In this document: piece by piece, positions 19,004 through 27,847 of the stretch
Layout of the letters: each line of letters opens with the position of its first letter
Position numbering within the stretch: the stretch's first letter is position 1
NCBI GenBank assembly: GCA_964490725.1
Contig: CAZBDU010000022.1
Span: forward strand, 1-63,631
DNA from: CAZBDU01 sp964490725
GTDB lineage: Bacteria > Spirochaetota > Spirochaetia > SZUA-6 > DRHE01
Direction: 5' to 3'
DNA length: 63,631 nt
Program-made: the position numbers and the translations under genes
The notes under the pieces: model-generated
What the model saw: the letters and a program-made list of their open reading frames with translations, nothing else
What the model was told of the DNA's origin: nothing
The model's database searches: none

Positions 19004-20778
19004 CTGGCCACCCCTCCCCCGGCCTCCGGTGGCCGCCGTCCGGCCTCGCGCAGCCGCTGCGTTGCCTCGGCATCGATCTGGTAAGATCGAAAGCCCTTTT
19101 CCTTCACAACCACCCCGTAGCGCTGCTCGGCCCGCTCTACGGTGATCAACTCCTCGGTCACGTCCCGGAGGACCTTGTTCGGGTCGCGGCTGTAGGGGTC
19201 CCCCCACCCTCCTCCACCCGGAGTGACGATGGTGACCACGTCCGCCTGGCTCACCTTGCGGGTCATCTTGGAGTACTGCAGCTTCTCCTTCCTGCCTCCC
19301 GAGGTCACGAAGCAGGAGGAGTTGCCTCCTCCCTGGCCTCCGAAGACCCCCCACGGCCTGAGCCTGGATCGATCGGTGCTCACCGTGAGGGTGGTCCTCT
19401 CGCTGAGGACCTCGATCTCACGCTGCATCCCCAGCCCGCCGCGGAAACGCCCGGGACCGTCGGAGTCCGGCACCAGAGCGTAGCTGCGAATCAGCAGCGG
19501 GTACACCGATTCGATCACCTCCACCGGGGCGTTGCGGGTGTTCGTCATGTGGCACTGAACCGCGTCCATGCCGTCCTGGTTGTGCATCGCGCCCTGGCCG
19601 CCGGCGTAGGTTTCGATGTAGTTGTACAGCTTCCCCGTCCGCTGGTCGAAACCGCCGATGTTGAACAGGCTGGTCACGCCGTTGGAGGCGGCGGCGGCCC
19701 GCTCCGGCACCGCCGTGAGCAGGGCCCCCAGAAGCACGTCCACCATCTTCGGAGCGGTGATGATGGTCGCGTTGGCGATGGAGGCGGGCGCCGCGGAGTT
19801 GATGACCGATCCCTTGGGCGCCACGATGCGGATCGGACGGTAGGAGCCCACGTTCGGAGGCAGCCCCGGGTCTATCAGGACCTTCACGATATAGTAGCAC
19901 GCCGTCCTGACGCAGGCCTCGTTGCTGTTGATGGAATCCTCCACCTGCGCGTCGGTCCCGGTGAAGTCGAACAGGATCTCCTCCTCCCCCACGGTGACCG
20001 TGGCCCTGACGGCAACCAACTCCTGCGTCAGGGGCGTGCCTTCTATGTAGTCCTCGAAGGTGTACGAGCCCTTGGGAATCGCCGCCAGCCCGGAGCGCAT
20101 GCGCCGTTCGGAGTAGTCGAACATCTCCTCCACGTGCGCGTCGAGCACCTCCAGGCCGTACCGCCCGGCAAGCTCCCCCAGCCGCCGCCGGCCCACGTTG
20201 TTGCAGGCCATCTGCGCATGCAGGTCACCCTCGACCTCGATGCTGGTACGCACGTTCTGCGTGACAAAGGCCATGAGCTCCCGGTCGAGAGCCCCCTTCT
20301 TGACGATCTTTACCGGTGGAATCTGCAGGCCTTCCTGGAAGATCTCCCTCAAGCCCAGAGCCATGCTCCCGGGAGCGTAGCCGCCCACGTCCACATGATG
20401 CGCCATGTTGGCTACCAGGAAGGCGATCTTTCCCTCCACGTAGACGGGAGAGACCATGGTGATGTCGTTAAGATGGCCGGGTCCCGTGGGATGCGGCACG
20501 TTCGCAATGACGTGATCCCCCTCCTCCAGATCCTCCAGCCGGATGCGTGTGAAAATGCTGTCCAGCGCGGAAGGCATGATGCCCAGGTGGACCGGCGAGC
20601 CCAGCTCCGTCTGCGAGATCACCTCTCCGCGCGGCGTGTACACGGCGCAGGAGCAGTCCCGGCGGTCCTTGATGTTGGTCGAGTAGGCCGTGCGGATCAG
20701 AGCCATGTTCATCTCGTCGGTGATGGAATAGAAGGCGTTCATGATGACCTGCAGCGTAACCATGTCCACGTCAGGCAT
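19000..20778 (-). CDS. Hydantoinase/oxoprolinase subunit B
   Basis: A 592-residue HyuB/oxoprolinase-B protein: starts DMVTLQVIMNAF, contains TDEMNMALIRTAYS, GDHVIANVPHPTGPGHLNDI and HVDVGGYAPGS, and ends with the Gly-rich TPGGGGWGDP. With HyuA it forms ATP-dependent amidohydrolases or carboxylases opening cyclic imides, lactams or hydantoins (N-methylhydantoinase, 5-oxoprolinase, acetone/acetophenone carboxylase). The start overlaps the HyuA stop by 8 bases, and its own stop overlaps the MttB start by 4, so all three are translationally coupled. Exact substrate unknown. Confidence 0.93.
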   Translation of the reverse strand: MPDVDMVTLQVIMNAFYSITDEMNMALIRTAYSTNIKDRRDCSCAVYTPRGEVISQTELGSPVHLGIMPSALDSIFTRIRLEDLEEGDHVIANVPHPTGPGHLNDITMVSPVYVEGKIAFLVANMAHHVDVGGYAPGSMALGLREIFQEGLQIPPVKIVKKGALDRELMAFVTQNVRTSIEVEGDLHAQMACNNVGRRRLGELAGRYGLEVLDAHVEEMFDYSERRMRSGLAAIPKGSYTFEDYIEGTPLTQELVAVRATVTVGEEEILFDFTGTDAQVEDSINSNEACVRTACYYIVKVLIDPGLPPNVGSYRPIRIVAPKGSVINSAAPASIANATIITAPKMVDVLLGALLTAVPERAAAASNGVTSLFNIGGFDQRTGKLYNYIETYAGGQGAMHNQDGMDAVQCHMTNTRNAPVEVIESVYPLLIRSYALVPDSDGPGRFRGGLGMQREIEVLSERTTLTVSTDRSRLRPWGVFGGQGGGNSSCFVTSGGRKEKLQYSKMTRKVSQADVVTIVTPGGGGWGDPYSRDPNKVLRDVTEELITVERAEQRYGVVVKEKGFRSYQIDAEATQRLREAGRRPPEAGGGVAR

Positions 20779-22831
20779 CGATTTCTCCCCTCTTTTCGAT
20801 GATGAGGTTGCGGTAGGGATCGACCCGAGCCAGGTAGCCTGGAAACAGAACCGTGGTCGAGTCGACCTGTTCGATGATCGCCGGCGCCTCGATGAGGTTG
20901 CCGTGCTTCAGCCTGCTCCTGTCGTAGACCCGCGCCTCCAGCCGAACGCCGTCCATGTACAGGGAGCGTGTGGCTTTCAGGGCGGAAGCGGCATGGTGGC
21001 CTGCCGGGCTCTCCTCCCGGAGGCGAGGCTTGGAGAGGACGCCGATGGCGGTCAGCCGCAGGTTCACGACCTGAACGCCGTCGGCGGGCATGCTGTATCC
21101 GTACTGCTCCTGGTGGACCCTGCTGAAATCCACGGCTATCTTCTCCAGGTCTTCGGCTCCGTATTCTCCGGCAGGCAGGCCGAGACTCAGCTCGTAGCCC
21201 TGGCCGAAGAACCGCAGGTCCGCGCTGCGCTGGAACACGATGTCCCTGCGGGGCACCCCTTCGCTCTCCATCTGCGCGGCGGCCCTGTCTTCCAGCCGCA
21301 GGAGCTCCCGGTGGAGGCTTTCCGGTGGCACCTCCCGGAGGAGGTGCAGGAAGGTCTGCGAGTAGTCGTGCCGGAAATCGGCCATCAGCAGCCCGAGGGC
21401 GCAGTTCACCCCCGGGGCCTCCGGCACGATGATCCTGGGAATATCCAGCTCTTGAGCCAGCTTTACGGCGTGAACCGGCCCCGCCCCTCCGAAGCAGGTT
21501 AGCGTGAACTCCCGGGGATCGTACCCCCTCTCCACGGAGACCAACCGGATACCGCGGATCATGGTGGCGTTCACCACCCGGATGATCCCCTCGGCAGCCT
21601 CCTCCAGGCCCAGACCCATGGGGCGGGCGATTCTGGCCTGGATCGCTTCCCGGGCACGGTCCGTTCTCAGACCCATCTCCCCCGCCGCGAAAAACTCGGG
21701 GTTGAGGTACCCCAACACCAGGTTCGCGTCCGTGACCGTAGGCTCGGTTCCACCCAATCCGTAGCAGGCGGGGCCAGGGTCCGCGCCGGCACTCTCGGGA
21801 CCGACCTGGAGGGCCCCTCCCGCATCGACCCAGGCGATGCTTCCTCCCCCGGCGCCCAGAGTCTTGATGTCGATCATCGGGATCTTGATGATGTGGCCGT
21901 CGATGTCGCTCTCCATGGTGAACGTCGGCCTGCCCCCCCGAACCAGAGAAACATCGAAGCTGGTCCCGCCCATGTCGATGGTGATGATGTCCTCGGCCCC
22001 CGAGACTCTGGCGATGGCCAGCCCACCGATCACCCCGGCGGCGGGCCCGGACAGGACCGTATGGACACTCTTCTGGCCCGCCACCTCAGAGGTCATCACC
22101 CCTCCGTTGGACTGCATGATGTGAAGCTGGGAGCGCACACCCATCCCTTTCGCCCCCTGCAGCACCCTTTGCAGGTATGCCTCCACGATGGGCATGACGT
22201 AGGCATTGATCACCGTCGTGCTCATCCGTTCGTATTCCTTGAACTCCGGCAGAATCTCGCTGGAGATGCAGACCTTCAGATCCGGAACGATCTCCAGAAG
22301 AATCTCCCGGATCCGCCGCTCGTGCACCGGGTTGATGTAGGAATGCAGCAGACAAACAGCCACCACACCCATGCCCCGATCTCGAATCTGCTCCGCCAGG
22401 AAGCGCACGCCCTCCTCATCCAGAGGCCGGGCGATCTCTCCGCTGGCCAGGATGCGCTCTGCGATCTCGAAGCGCAGATACCGCGGAACGAAGGGGTCGG
22501 GGCGGCGGGCAAAGAAGTCGTAGAGCCTGGGCCTGGTCTGGCGTCCGATGTGGAGAACGTCCCGGAACCCCTGGGTGACGATCAGGGCGGTCTCCGTTCC
22601 CTTTCTCTCGATCAATGCATTCGTGGCGACGGTGGTCCCGTGGATGAAGAACTCGATCTGCTCGGGGCGCACTGCGAACAGCCTGGACACTTTTTCGATT
22701 CCCCGCAGCACGCCCTGATCCGGGTCCCTGGGCGTGGAAGGGACCTTGGTCAGGTTGATCTGTCCGCTTTCCTCGTTGATTGCTACCAGGTCGGTGAAGG
22801 TGCCACCGACGTCTACACCGAGCTTTGTCAC
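20771..22831 (-). CDS. Hydantoinase/oxoprolinase subunit A
   Basis: A 686-residue HyuA subunit. The N-terminus LGVDVGGTFTDLV is the phosphate-1 loop of the ASKHA (actin-like ATPase) fold, with IHGTTVATNA soon after and TIDMGGTSFDV as a second nucleotide-binding element near residue 285. FGGAGPVHA near 455 is also characteristic. It binds ATP and phosphorylates the cyclic amide oxygen in relatives. Separated by 11 bases from the GntR regulator stop, so it is probably cotranscribed with it and with HyuB, MttB and the aminotransferase. Length is normal for the family. Confidence 0.93.
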   Translation of the reverse strand: MTKLGVDVGGTFTDLVAINEESGQINLTKVPSTPRDPDQGVLRGIEKVSRLFAVRPEQIEFFIHGTTVATNALIERKGTETALIVTQGFRDVLHIGRQTRPRLYDFFARRPDPFVPRYLRFEIAERILASGEIARPLDEEGVRFLAEQIRDRGMGVVAVCLLHSYINPVHERRIREILLEIVPDLKVCISSEILPEFKEYERMSTTVINAYVMPIVEAYLQRVLQGAKGMGVRSQLHIMQSNGGVMTSEVAGQKSVHTVLSGPAAGVIGGLAIARVSGAEDIITIDMGGTSFDVSLVRGGRPTFTMESDIDGHIIKIPMIDIKTLGAGGGSIAWVDAGGALQVGPESAGADPGPACYGLGGTEPTVTDANLVLGYLNPEFFAAGEMGLRTDRAREAIQARIARPMGLGLEEAAEGIIRVVNATMIRGIRLVSVERGYDPREFTLTCFGGAGPVHAVKLAQELDIPRIIVPEAPGVNCALGLLMADFRHDYSQTFLHLLREVPPESLHRELLRLEDRAAAQMESEGVPRRDIVFQRSADLRFFGQGYELSLGLPAGEYGAEDLEKIAVDFSRVHQEQYGYSMPADGVQVVNLRLTAIGVLSKPRLREESPAGHHAASALKATRSLYMDGVRLEARVYDRSRLKHGNLIEAPAIIEQVDSTTVLFPGYLARVDPYRNLIIEKRGEIDA

Positions 22832-22842
22832 TGCCGCCCCCC

Positions 22843-23517
22843 TCAGACATCCCTCAAGTATTTCAGTATCCTGGCCTGAAACAGCCTGACATGTTCCTCC
22901 GCGAGCTTTTCCAGCTGGGCAGCGTTGCGCTGCTCCAGCAGGGTGACCATTGTCTCGTGGTGCAGGTGGATTCTCTCGTTGTGCTCCTGAACGGGTCCGT
23001 CCTGAACCTCGGCGCTGATCGCCAGGTAGGACAGCCGCTCGGCCTGGTTGCGGAGGTTCTCGTGAATGGAAAAGATGTATTCGTTGTCCGAAGCATGGGC
23101 GATCAGGCGGTGGAAGGTCCGATTGTGGCTGGTGAGCTCCCAGTACTGCCTCTGGTCGATCGCCTGCCTGATCCTCTGGTTGAGGGCCTTCAGCTCCTCG
23201 ATCGAGTCCTGCCTGATTCGCTGACCCGCCAGGGACGTGGCCAGCTTCTCCACCGGAATCAGCACCTCAAAGAGGTCTCGCACGCTCTTCAGCCCGATCT
23301 CCCGCACGTAGAAGGGCTTGTTGGGGTTGCCCTCGATGAACTTCTCCACTTTCAGGGTCAGCAGGGCCTCCCGAATGGGGGTGCGGCCGATGCCCAGCTG
23401 CTGCTCGAGGGTTTTCTCGTCGATCACCTGCCCTGGCTTCAGCTCCAGCGTTATGATCATCTGCTTGACCCGGTGGTAGACGCGATGAGCCAGCTGGCCC
23501 TTGGTTCTGGGCTTCAT
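22843..23517 (-). CDS. GntR-family transcriptional regulator, FadR/FCD subgroup
   Basis: A 224-residue regulator: an N-terminal winged helix with VIDEKTLEQQLGIGRTPIREALLTL (the GxGRTPIREAL recognition helix signature), then an all-helical FCD effector domain with the metal-binding type His residues in SHNRTFHRLIAHAS and HHETMVTLLEQR. It is the first gene of the HyuA-HyuB-MttB-aminotransferase unit, so it most likely controls that unit and itself through the AT-rich palindrome over its promoter at 23539-23555. Confidence 0.92.
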   Translation of the reverse strand: MKPRTKGQLAHRVYHRVKQMIITLELKPGQVIDEKTLEQQLGIGRTPIREALLTLKVEKFIEGNPNKPFYVREIGLKSVRDLFEVLIPVEKLATSLAGQRIRQDSIEELKALNQRIRQAIDQRQYWELTSHNRTFHRLIAHASDNEYIFSIHENLRNQAERLSYLAISAEVQDGPVQEHNERIHLHHETMVTLLEQRNAAQLEKLAEEHVRLFQARILKYLRDV

Positions 23518-23538
23518 TCACTCACTCCCTGCGGATAA

Positions 23539-23568
23539 ATATATTAGCAATATATCGAGATATGTCAA
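23539..23568 (-). promoter_or_regulatory. Promoter and operator of the GntR-hyuAB unit
   Basis: On the minus strand TTGACA (23568-23563) is followed after 16 bases by TAATAT (23546-23541). The -10 lies inside a perfect palindrome ATATATT-AGC-AATATAT (23539-23555), 22 bases before the GntR start codon. An AT-only palindrome in such GC-rich DNA, over the -10 of a regulator gene, fits an autorepression operator. Elements are seen; binding is inferred. Confidence 0.6.
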
Positions 23569-23668
23569 GAGAAAATACTAGCGGCTGGAGCCGCCACGGA
23601 CGCGCCGGCCCCAGGGGGCGGGCCGCCGGTGCGGAGGGGTCACTCGCCGGAGGCGGCAGGCTGCCGCC

Positions 23669-24433
23669 CTACTGTTCGGGGATGGCTCCGGAGGCCTCCA
23701 GGAGCTCGTTCAGCTTGCAGGCCATCTCCATGCCCAGCTTCAGGAACCTCTCCCGGGTGGCGGCGGCCAGACGGCTCACCGTGCTGTGCAGGGAGTAGGA
23801 GGCGATCACCTCGCGGTTCCCGCCGAACAGGGGGAAAGCCAGGGCGGCGGCATCCGTGAAGAACTCCTCGTAGCTTTCCGCAAAGCCGACGCTGCGTATC
23901 TGTTCCAGCTCCTGCAGCAGCTTGCCCTTGTCGGTGATGGTCCGGGCCGTGAACGGCTGGAAGGTGAACGAGTCCAGGAGCTCTCCGATCCTGCTCTCCG
24001 GCATGAACGCCAGCAGACACTTTCCCCCGGCCCCGCAGTACAGGGGCACGGCCATTCCCAGGACGATGTTCTGCCGCACGTACTGGATGCCCCGGGTGAT
24101 GGCAATGCAGATCCGGTTGCCGTCCACCGCGATGTTCAGCGATACGTCCTCTTCGGTCAGTCGGGACAGCTCCTGCATCACCGGCATGCAGATTCCGCGC
24201 AGATTGCTGTGGTAGGAGATCTTGCCGGCAAGCTCCAGAGGCTTGAAACCCAGGCTGTACTTCCTGGTCTGCCGATCGAGAATAACGTATCCTTCACGAC
24301 GGAGCGTGCTCAGCAACGCGTGGGTGGTGCTCTTGTGAAAGCCCAGCCTCTGGGCGATCTCCGTCACACCGAGGGCGGTGGTGTCCTGAGAGAAGGTGTC
24401 CAGGATTTGGAGCGCTTTCCTGACGGTCTTCAT
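23669..24433 (-). CDS. IclR-family transcriptional regulator
   Basis: A 254-residue regulator starting at ATG 24433 (KTVRKALQILDTF). The winged helix follows, with GVTEIAQRLGFHKSTTHALLSTL as the recognition region. The C-terminal IclR effector domain includes GMAVPLYCGAGGKCLLA and VGFAESYEEF. An upstream in-frame start would add 19 residues that look unlike the family. It is downstream of, and reads the same way as, the TRAP-to-ThDP enzyme operon, and its promoter shares a word with the TRAP promoter operator, so it is the likely controller of that operon. Confidence 0.92.
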   Translation of the reverse strand: MKTVRKALQILDTFSQDTTALGVTEIAQRLGFHKSTTHALLSTLRREGYVILDRQTRKYSLGFKPLELAGKISYHSNLRGICMPVMQELSRLTEEDVSLNIAVDGNRICIAITRGIQYVRQNIVLGMAVPLYCGAGGKCLLAFMPESRIGELLDSFTFQPFTARTITDKGKLLQELEQIRSVGFAESYEEFFTDAAALAFPLFGGNREVIASYSLHSTVSRLAAATRERFLKLGMEMACKLNELLEASGAIPEQ

Positions 24434-24442
24434 ATACTCGAA

Positions 24443-24490
24443 ATATATTCGGCTATTCCGAATGTATGCGCCGCGGCACGCGTCCGTCAA
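24443..24490 (-). promoter_or_regulatory. Promoter and operator of the IclR gene
   Basis: Minus-strand TTGACG (24490-24485), an 18-base spacer and TACATT (24466-24461). Overlapping the -10 is an inverted repeat, ATATATTCGG-CTATT-CCGAATGTAT (24443-24467, 9 of 10 arm positions paired), ending 10 bases before the ATG. The word TATTCCGAA recurs in the TRAP operator at 33077-33102. Confidence 0.55.
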
Positions 24491-24556
24491 GCGCGGACCC
24501 TGCTCGCAGCCCGCGGAAGAGGCGCAGGCGTGCTGCGGTGAGGGCGCACGCCGCGC

Positions 24557-26233
24557 TCACGGATAGCTCGGGGTCGGCACGAGCCGCTGCACCATGAGCT
24601 CCAGCACCGCCGGGCCGTCCTGCTTCAAGGCATCCCGCAGCGCGGGCCCGATCTGCGCGGGAGCGCGCACCTGCCGCGCGAACGCCCCGAGGCCGCGGGC
24701 TATCTCTGCATAGTTGCCCCCCAGATCGTCCCAGACGAACGCATCGCCGCTGCGCTGCTGGAGCACGCGCACCGCGTCCAGACCGCCGTTGTTGTAGATC
24801 AGCGTTACCGTTCTGATCCCATACCGAACCGCCGTCTCCAGCTCGAACCCGGTCATACCGAAAGATCCGTCCCCGACGATGGTGAGCACGGTCCTGTCCG
24901 GAGCGGCGAGCCTGGCGCCCAGCGACGCCGGCACCGAGTATCCCATGGCGCTGAACCCCCCGAAGCCGACGAAGGACCCGGGTGTGCGAACCAGAAGGTG
25001 GTGGCAGATGTAGGCACGCACCAGCCCGGCGTCGTGAACGATGATCGTCCGGTCCAAATCGACGGCCCCGGCGATCTCGGTGGTGATGCGGTAGGGATCT
25101 ATGGGTGAGGCGTCGCTGTGCAGGTGCTCGTCCCACTCGCCGAGCCACGCCTCGCGCGTCTTGCGGATCCGCTCGGCAGCCCCCCGCCGGCGGGCCTGAA
25201 CCCCCTGCTGCAGCTCCTCTGCCTCCAGCAGCTCCCCGGCTTCGACAACCATCTGCCGCAGGGCGCTCTTCAGATCCGCCCGGATGGCGATGTCGGGAAC
25301 GTAGTTCTTGCCCAGCTCCGCCTCGCAGACGTCCACCTGGATGAGCCGGACGTTCTCGGGACGGGGCTGGAAGTAGCCAGTCCCGTGCTCCCGAAAGCTG
25401 CAGCCCAGAGCCAGGACCCAGTCCGCCGCGGCCACCGCCTCGTGCGCCTGTCTGGTTCCGTAGGTTGCGCGGGGAAAACCGCCCAGACCCAGGCTGAGGG
25501 GATGGTCTTCCGGAAAGCAGCTCTTTCCCGGCAGCGACGTCATCACCGGCAGCGCCAGCATCTCGGCCAGCTGTAGCAGCTCCGAGGCGGCCTCCGCCCG
25601 CAGGACCCCTGCTCCGGCGTATACCACGGGGCTCGCCGCCGCCGCCAGGGCCTGCACCGCCTGGCGCACCGTCTCCGGGTCGCCGGCCGGGCGAAACCCG
25701 CGAGCCAGGGGCTTGTGCGGCTCCGGGAGGTCGGTGACGGGAAGCCCCATCAGGTTCATCGGGAGGTCCAGGGCCACGGGCCCCGGCTTTCCGGAGGAGG
25801 CCACGGCAAAAGCCCGACGGATCATCTCCGGGATCCGGCGCACGTCGTGGAGGCGGAACGTCCACTTGCAGAAGTAGTCCAGGAACGCCAGGTGGTCCAG
25901 CTCCTGGAGCGCCCCCTTGTCGAACATCTCCATTTCTCCCTGTCCGATCAGCACGACCAGGGGAATGCCGTCGATCATGGCGTTGGCGATGGCAGTCACG
26001 CAGTTCGTCACCCCCGGCCCTCGCTGCAGCAGCACCACTCCGGGGCGGTTGCGGACGCGGGCGTAGCCGTCGGCCAGGAACCCCGCACCCTGCTCGTGCC
26101 TGGTCTGGTACAGGCCGATGGAGCTGTCGTTCAACGCCTGGATCATGTCGAGGGTGGGCCGTCCCGACACGCCGGCCACCAGCTCCACCCCCTCCTGCAG
26201 CAGGCAATCCACAAGGAGCTCAGATGCATTCAT
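24557..26233 (-). CDS. Thiamine-diphosphate enzyme, acetolactate synthase large-subunit-like
   Basis: A 558-residue ThDP enzyme in the three-domain layout of acetolactate synthase and benzoylformate decarboxylase. The N-terminal domain has the catalytic Glu in RHEQGAGFLADGYAR. The cofactor motif starts GDGSFGM and ends YNNGG near residues 445-475. No regulatory small-subunit gene (IlvN/IlvH) is present, and the gene sits in a catabolic TRAP operon beside a KARI-like protein, so a decarboxylase or carboligase acting on a 2-oxo acid from this pathway is more likely than valine biosynthesis. The start overlaps the PPC gene stop (ATGA). Confidence 0.88.
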   Translation of the reverse strand: MNASELLVDCLLQEGVELVAGVSGRPTLDMIQALNDSSIGLYQTRHEQGAGFLADGYARVRNRPGVVLLQRGPGVTNCVTAIANAMIDGIPLVVLIGQGEMEMFDKGALQELDHLAFLDYFCKWTFRLHDVRRIPEMIRRAFAVASSGKPGPVALDLPMNLMGLPVTDLPEPHKPLARGFRPAGDPETVRQAVQALAAAASPVVYAGAGVLRAEAASELLQLAEMLALPVMTSLPGKSCFPEDHPLSLGLGGFPRATYGTRQAHEAVAAADWVLALGCSFREHGTGYFQPRPENVRLIQVDVCEAELGKNYVPDIAIRADLKSALRQMVVEAGELLEAEELQQGVQARRRGAAERIRKTREAWLGEWDEHLHSDASPIDPYRITTEIAGAVDLDRTIIVHDAGLVRAYICHHLLVRTPGSFVGFGGFSAMGYSVPASLGARLAAPDRTVLTIVGDGSFGMTGFELETAVRYGIRTVTLIYNNGGLDAVRVLQQRSGDAFVWDDLGGNYAEIARGLGAFARQVRAPAQIGPALRDALKQDGPAVLELMVQRLVPTPSYP

Positions 26234-26775
26234 CGCGGCGCTTCTCCTTCCAGCGGCACGGCCTTCAACAGCTCGGTTTCGGACTCCTCATCCCACATCT
26301 TGGTGTGCCGCACGCCCAGTATCTCCTCGATCACGATCTCGAAGGTTGAGAAGACCGGATTGTTCCCGGCGTGGAAGTGCCCGCCCCAGAGGCGCCCGTC
26401 GAGGTCCGCCAGAATCCCGTGGAGGTGGACCAGGGGTTCCCCTGCCTGGCTCATCCCTACCTTGCCCTGGCTGGACAGGAAGGACAGAGGTCCGTCCAGG
26501 CGAGTTCGCGCCTCCTCTTTCCCGGGCTCCGGCTTGCTGCCTTCGGTCCAGGTCACCTCTCCCCTGGCCAGACTGCCAAAACAGACCGTCACCGCTCCGG
26601 CCCGAATGCCGTGCTCCCGGACCAGCTCTTTCAACCCCGCAATCAGATCGGTGCCAGGCCGCAGACGGGCGGAGATGGTCCTGCCTGGCCTCCCCACAGC
26701 TGACTCCAACCGAGCCTCGGGATGCTCTTTTCCTCGTTGTATGATGCGCCTGGCCCGGTCATCCAGTCCGCCCAT
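26230..26775 (-). CDS. PPC (DUF296) domain protein
   Basis: A 181-residue protein starting at ATG 26775. The PPC/DUF296 fold is recognised by GTDLIAGLKELVREHGI, VTVCFGSL and the conserved LHGILADLDGRLWGGHF core, where a His and Gly-rich turn occur. In plants this domain follows AT-hooks; bacterial stand-alone versions are trimers of unknown function. Here it is coupled by a 4-base overlap to the ThDP enzyme and follows the KARI-like gene by 8 bases, which suggests a metabolic rather than DNA-binding role. No AT-hook is present. Function unknown. Confidence 0.78.
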   Translation of the reverse strand: MGGLDDRARRIIQRGKEHPEARLESAVGRPGRTISARLRPGTDLIAGLKELVREHGIRAGAVTVCFGSLARGEVTWTEGSKPEPGKEEARTRLDGPLSFLSSQGKVGMSQAGEPLVHLHGILADLDGRLWGGHFHAGNNPVFSTFEIVIEEILGVRHTKMWDEESETELLKAVPLEGEAPR

Positions 26776-26783
26776 GGTCCCTC

Positions 26784-27812
26784 CTACGTCAAAGGATTGG
26801 TTATGGAGAAATCTCCGGCCTTGAGCACGCCGAGCCTCCGCCTCAGTTTGTTGCCCACCACGTCGGCGGGATGGTTGCGTATCTCCTCGAGCAGCTTCCG
26901 ATACCTCGGGTACCCTTGCTCGAAATCCGACCGCCACGCCCGGTCGAATCCTCCCTGCTGGATGTTCTCCAGCGCGCGGCGCACATTCTGCTTCACATGG
27001 TCATCGATTATCGTGGGTCCGACCATCATGGCCCCGAAGGCGGCGGTGTTCGAGATGCGCTCCAGCATGCCGGCCATGCCGAACTTGTAGATGAGGTCGG
27101 TGGTCAACTTCGACTCATTCACCGCCTCGTAGAACGCCACGTTCGGGTCGTAGCCTTCCTCGACCATTACCTCGAACACCGTCTTCAGCAGCGCAACGAT
27201 GGCGCCCCACGCGCAGTGCTCTCCCAACAGATCCGTGCAGGTCTCCTCCGCTATGGTGGTCTCCTGGACCCCGGCCCGGGTGAAGCCCATGCCCTTGCAC
27301 AGGGCCAGGCCCAGCTCCCAGGCGTTTCCCGAGGCGTCCTGCTGGATCCCGAGCAGCGCCGGCGCGCCGAAACCCGCCAGGTACTCGGTGCGCACGGCCG
27401 AGCCGGGCGCCTTGGCCGCCGTCACGATGGCATCGACGCCGGGGCCCGGCTTGACGATACCGTAGTAGTAGTTCATGCCGCTGGAAAAGCAGAGCATGTG
27501 TTCCTTGCCGGCGTGCGGCCGGAGCCGCTCCTCGTAGGTCCGGGCGGCCCGGTAGGCCATGTCCGGCACCTCCACCTCGAAGATGTCTGCCCGCCGGCCC
27601 GCCTCCTCGACTTCGACCACCTCCAGGCCGTCTTCCCGGGCCCGCCTCCATTCTTCGGAGCCTTTGTCGGCCCCTACGATGACCTTCAGCCCGGAGTCGC
27701 GCATGTTCAGGGCCCGGGCCGTGCCCTGGGTTCCGTACCCTACCACCGCGACGGTCTTGCCGGACAGCAGACCCAGGTCAGCCTCGCTGTCCGTATATAG
27801 ACGTTTTCCCAC
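26784..27812 (-). CDS. Divergent ketol-acid reductoisomerase-like protein
   Basis: A 342-residue IlvC-superfamily protein. The NADP-binding loop is VGYGTQGTARALNMRDSG (GYGxQG). The C-terminal knotted domain keeps the metal ligands: Asp and Glu in ETTIAEETCTDLLGE and the two Glu of YEAVNESKL, then GMAGMLERISNTAAFG. It departs from true KARI at the usual HGF active-site region, which reads FSSGMNYYYG here. It is inside a TRAP/amidohydrolase operon next to a ThDP enzyme, with no other ilv genes. A reductase or isomerase acting on an acetohydroxy-acid-like catabolic intermediate is a reasonable guess, but unproven. Confidence 0.82.
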   Translation of the reverse strand: MGKRLYTDSEADLGLLSGKTVAVVGYGTQGTARALNMRDSGLKVIVGADKGSEEWRRAREDGLEVVEVEEAGRRADIFEVEVPDMAYRAARTYEERLRPHAGKEHMLCFSSGMNYYYGIVKPGPGVDAIVTAAKAPGSAVRTEYLAGFGAPALLGIQQDASGNAWELGLALCKGMGFTRAGVQETTIAEETCTDLLGEHCAWGAIVALLKTVFEVMVEEGYDPNVAFYEAVNESKLTTDLIYKFGMAGMLERISNTAAFGAMMVGPTIIDDHVKQNVRRALENIQQGGFDRAWRSDFEQGYPRYRKLLEEIRNHPADVVGNKLRRRLGVLKAGDFSITNPLT

Positions 27813-27847
27813 GGCGCACTCCTTGTCTCACCGGTCTTCCGGCGCCT

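Noticed and set aside
17552..19354. Extending the MttB-like gene upstream to 19354.
   Set aside because: The extra 117 codons lie inside the HyuB gene in another frame and look non-protein; the ATG at 19003 overlaps the HyuB stop and starts at the family N-terminus.
24557..27812. Valine/isoleucine biosynthetic operon (ilvB-ilvC).
   Set aside because: No small subunit, no ilvD, altered KARI active site, and placement in a TRAP/amidohydrolase operon.
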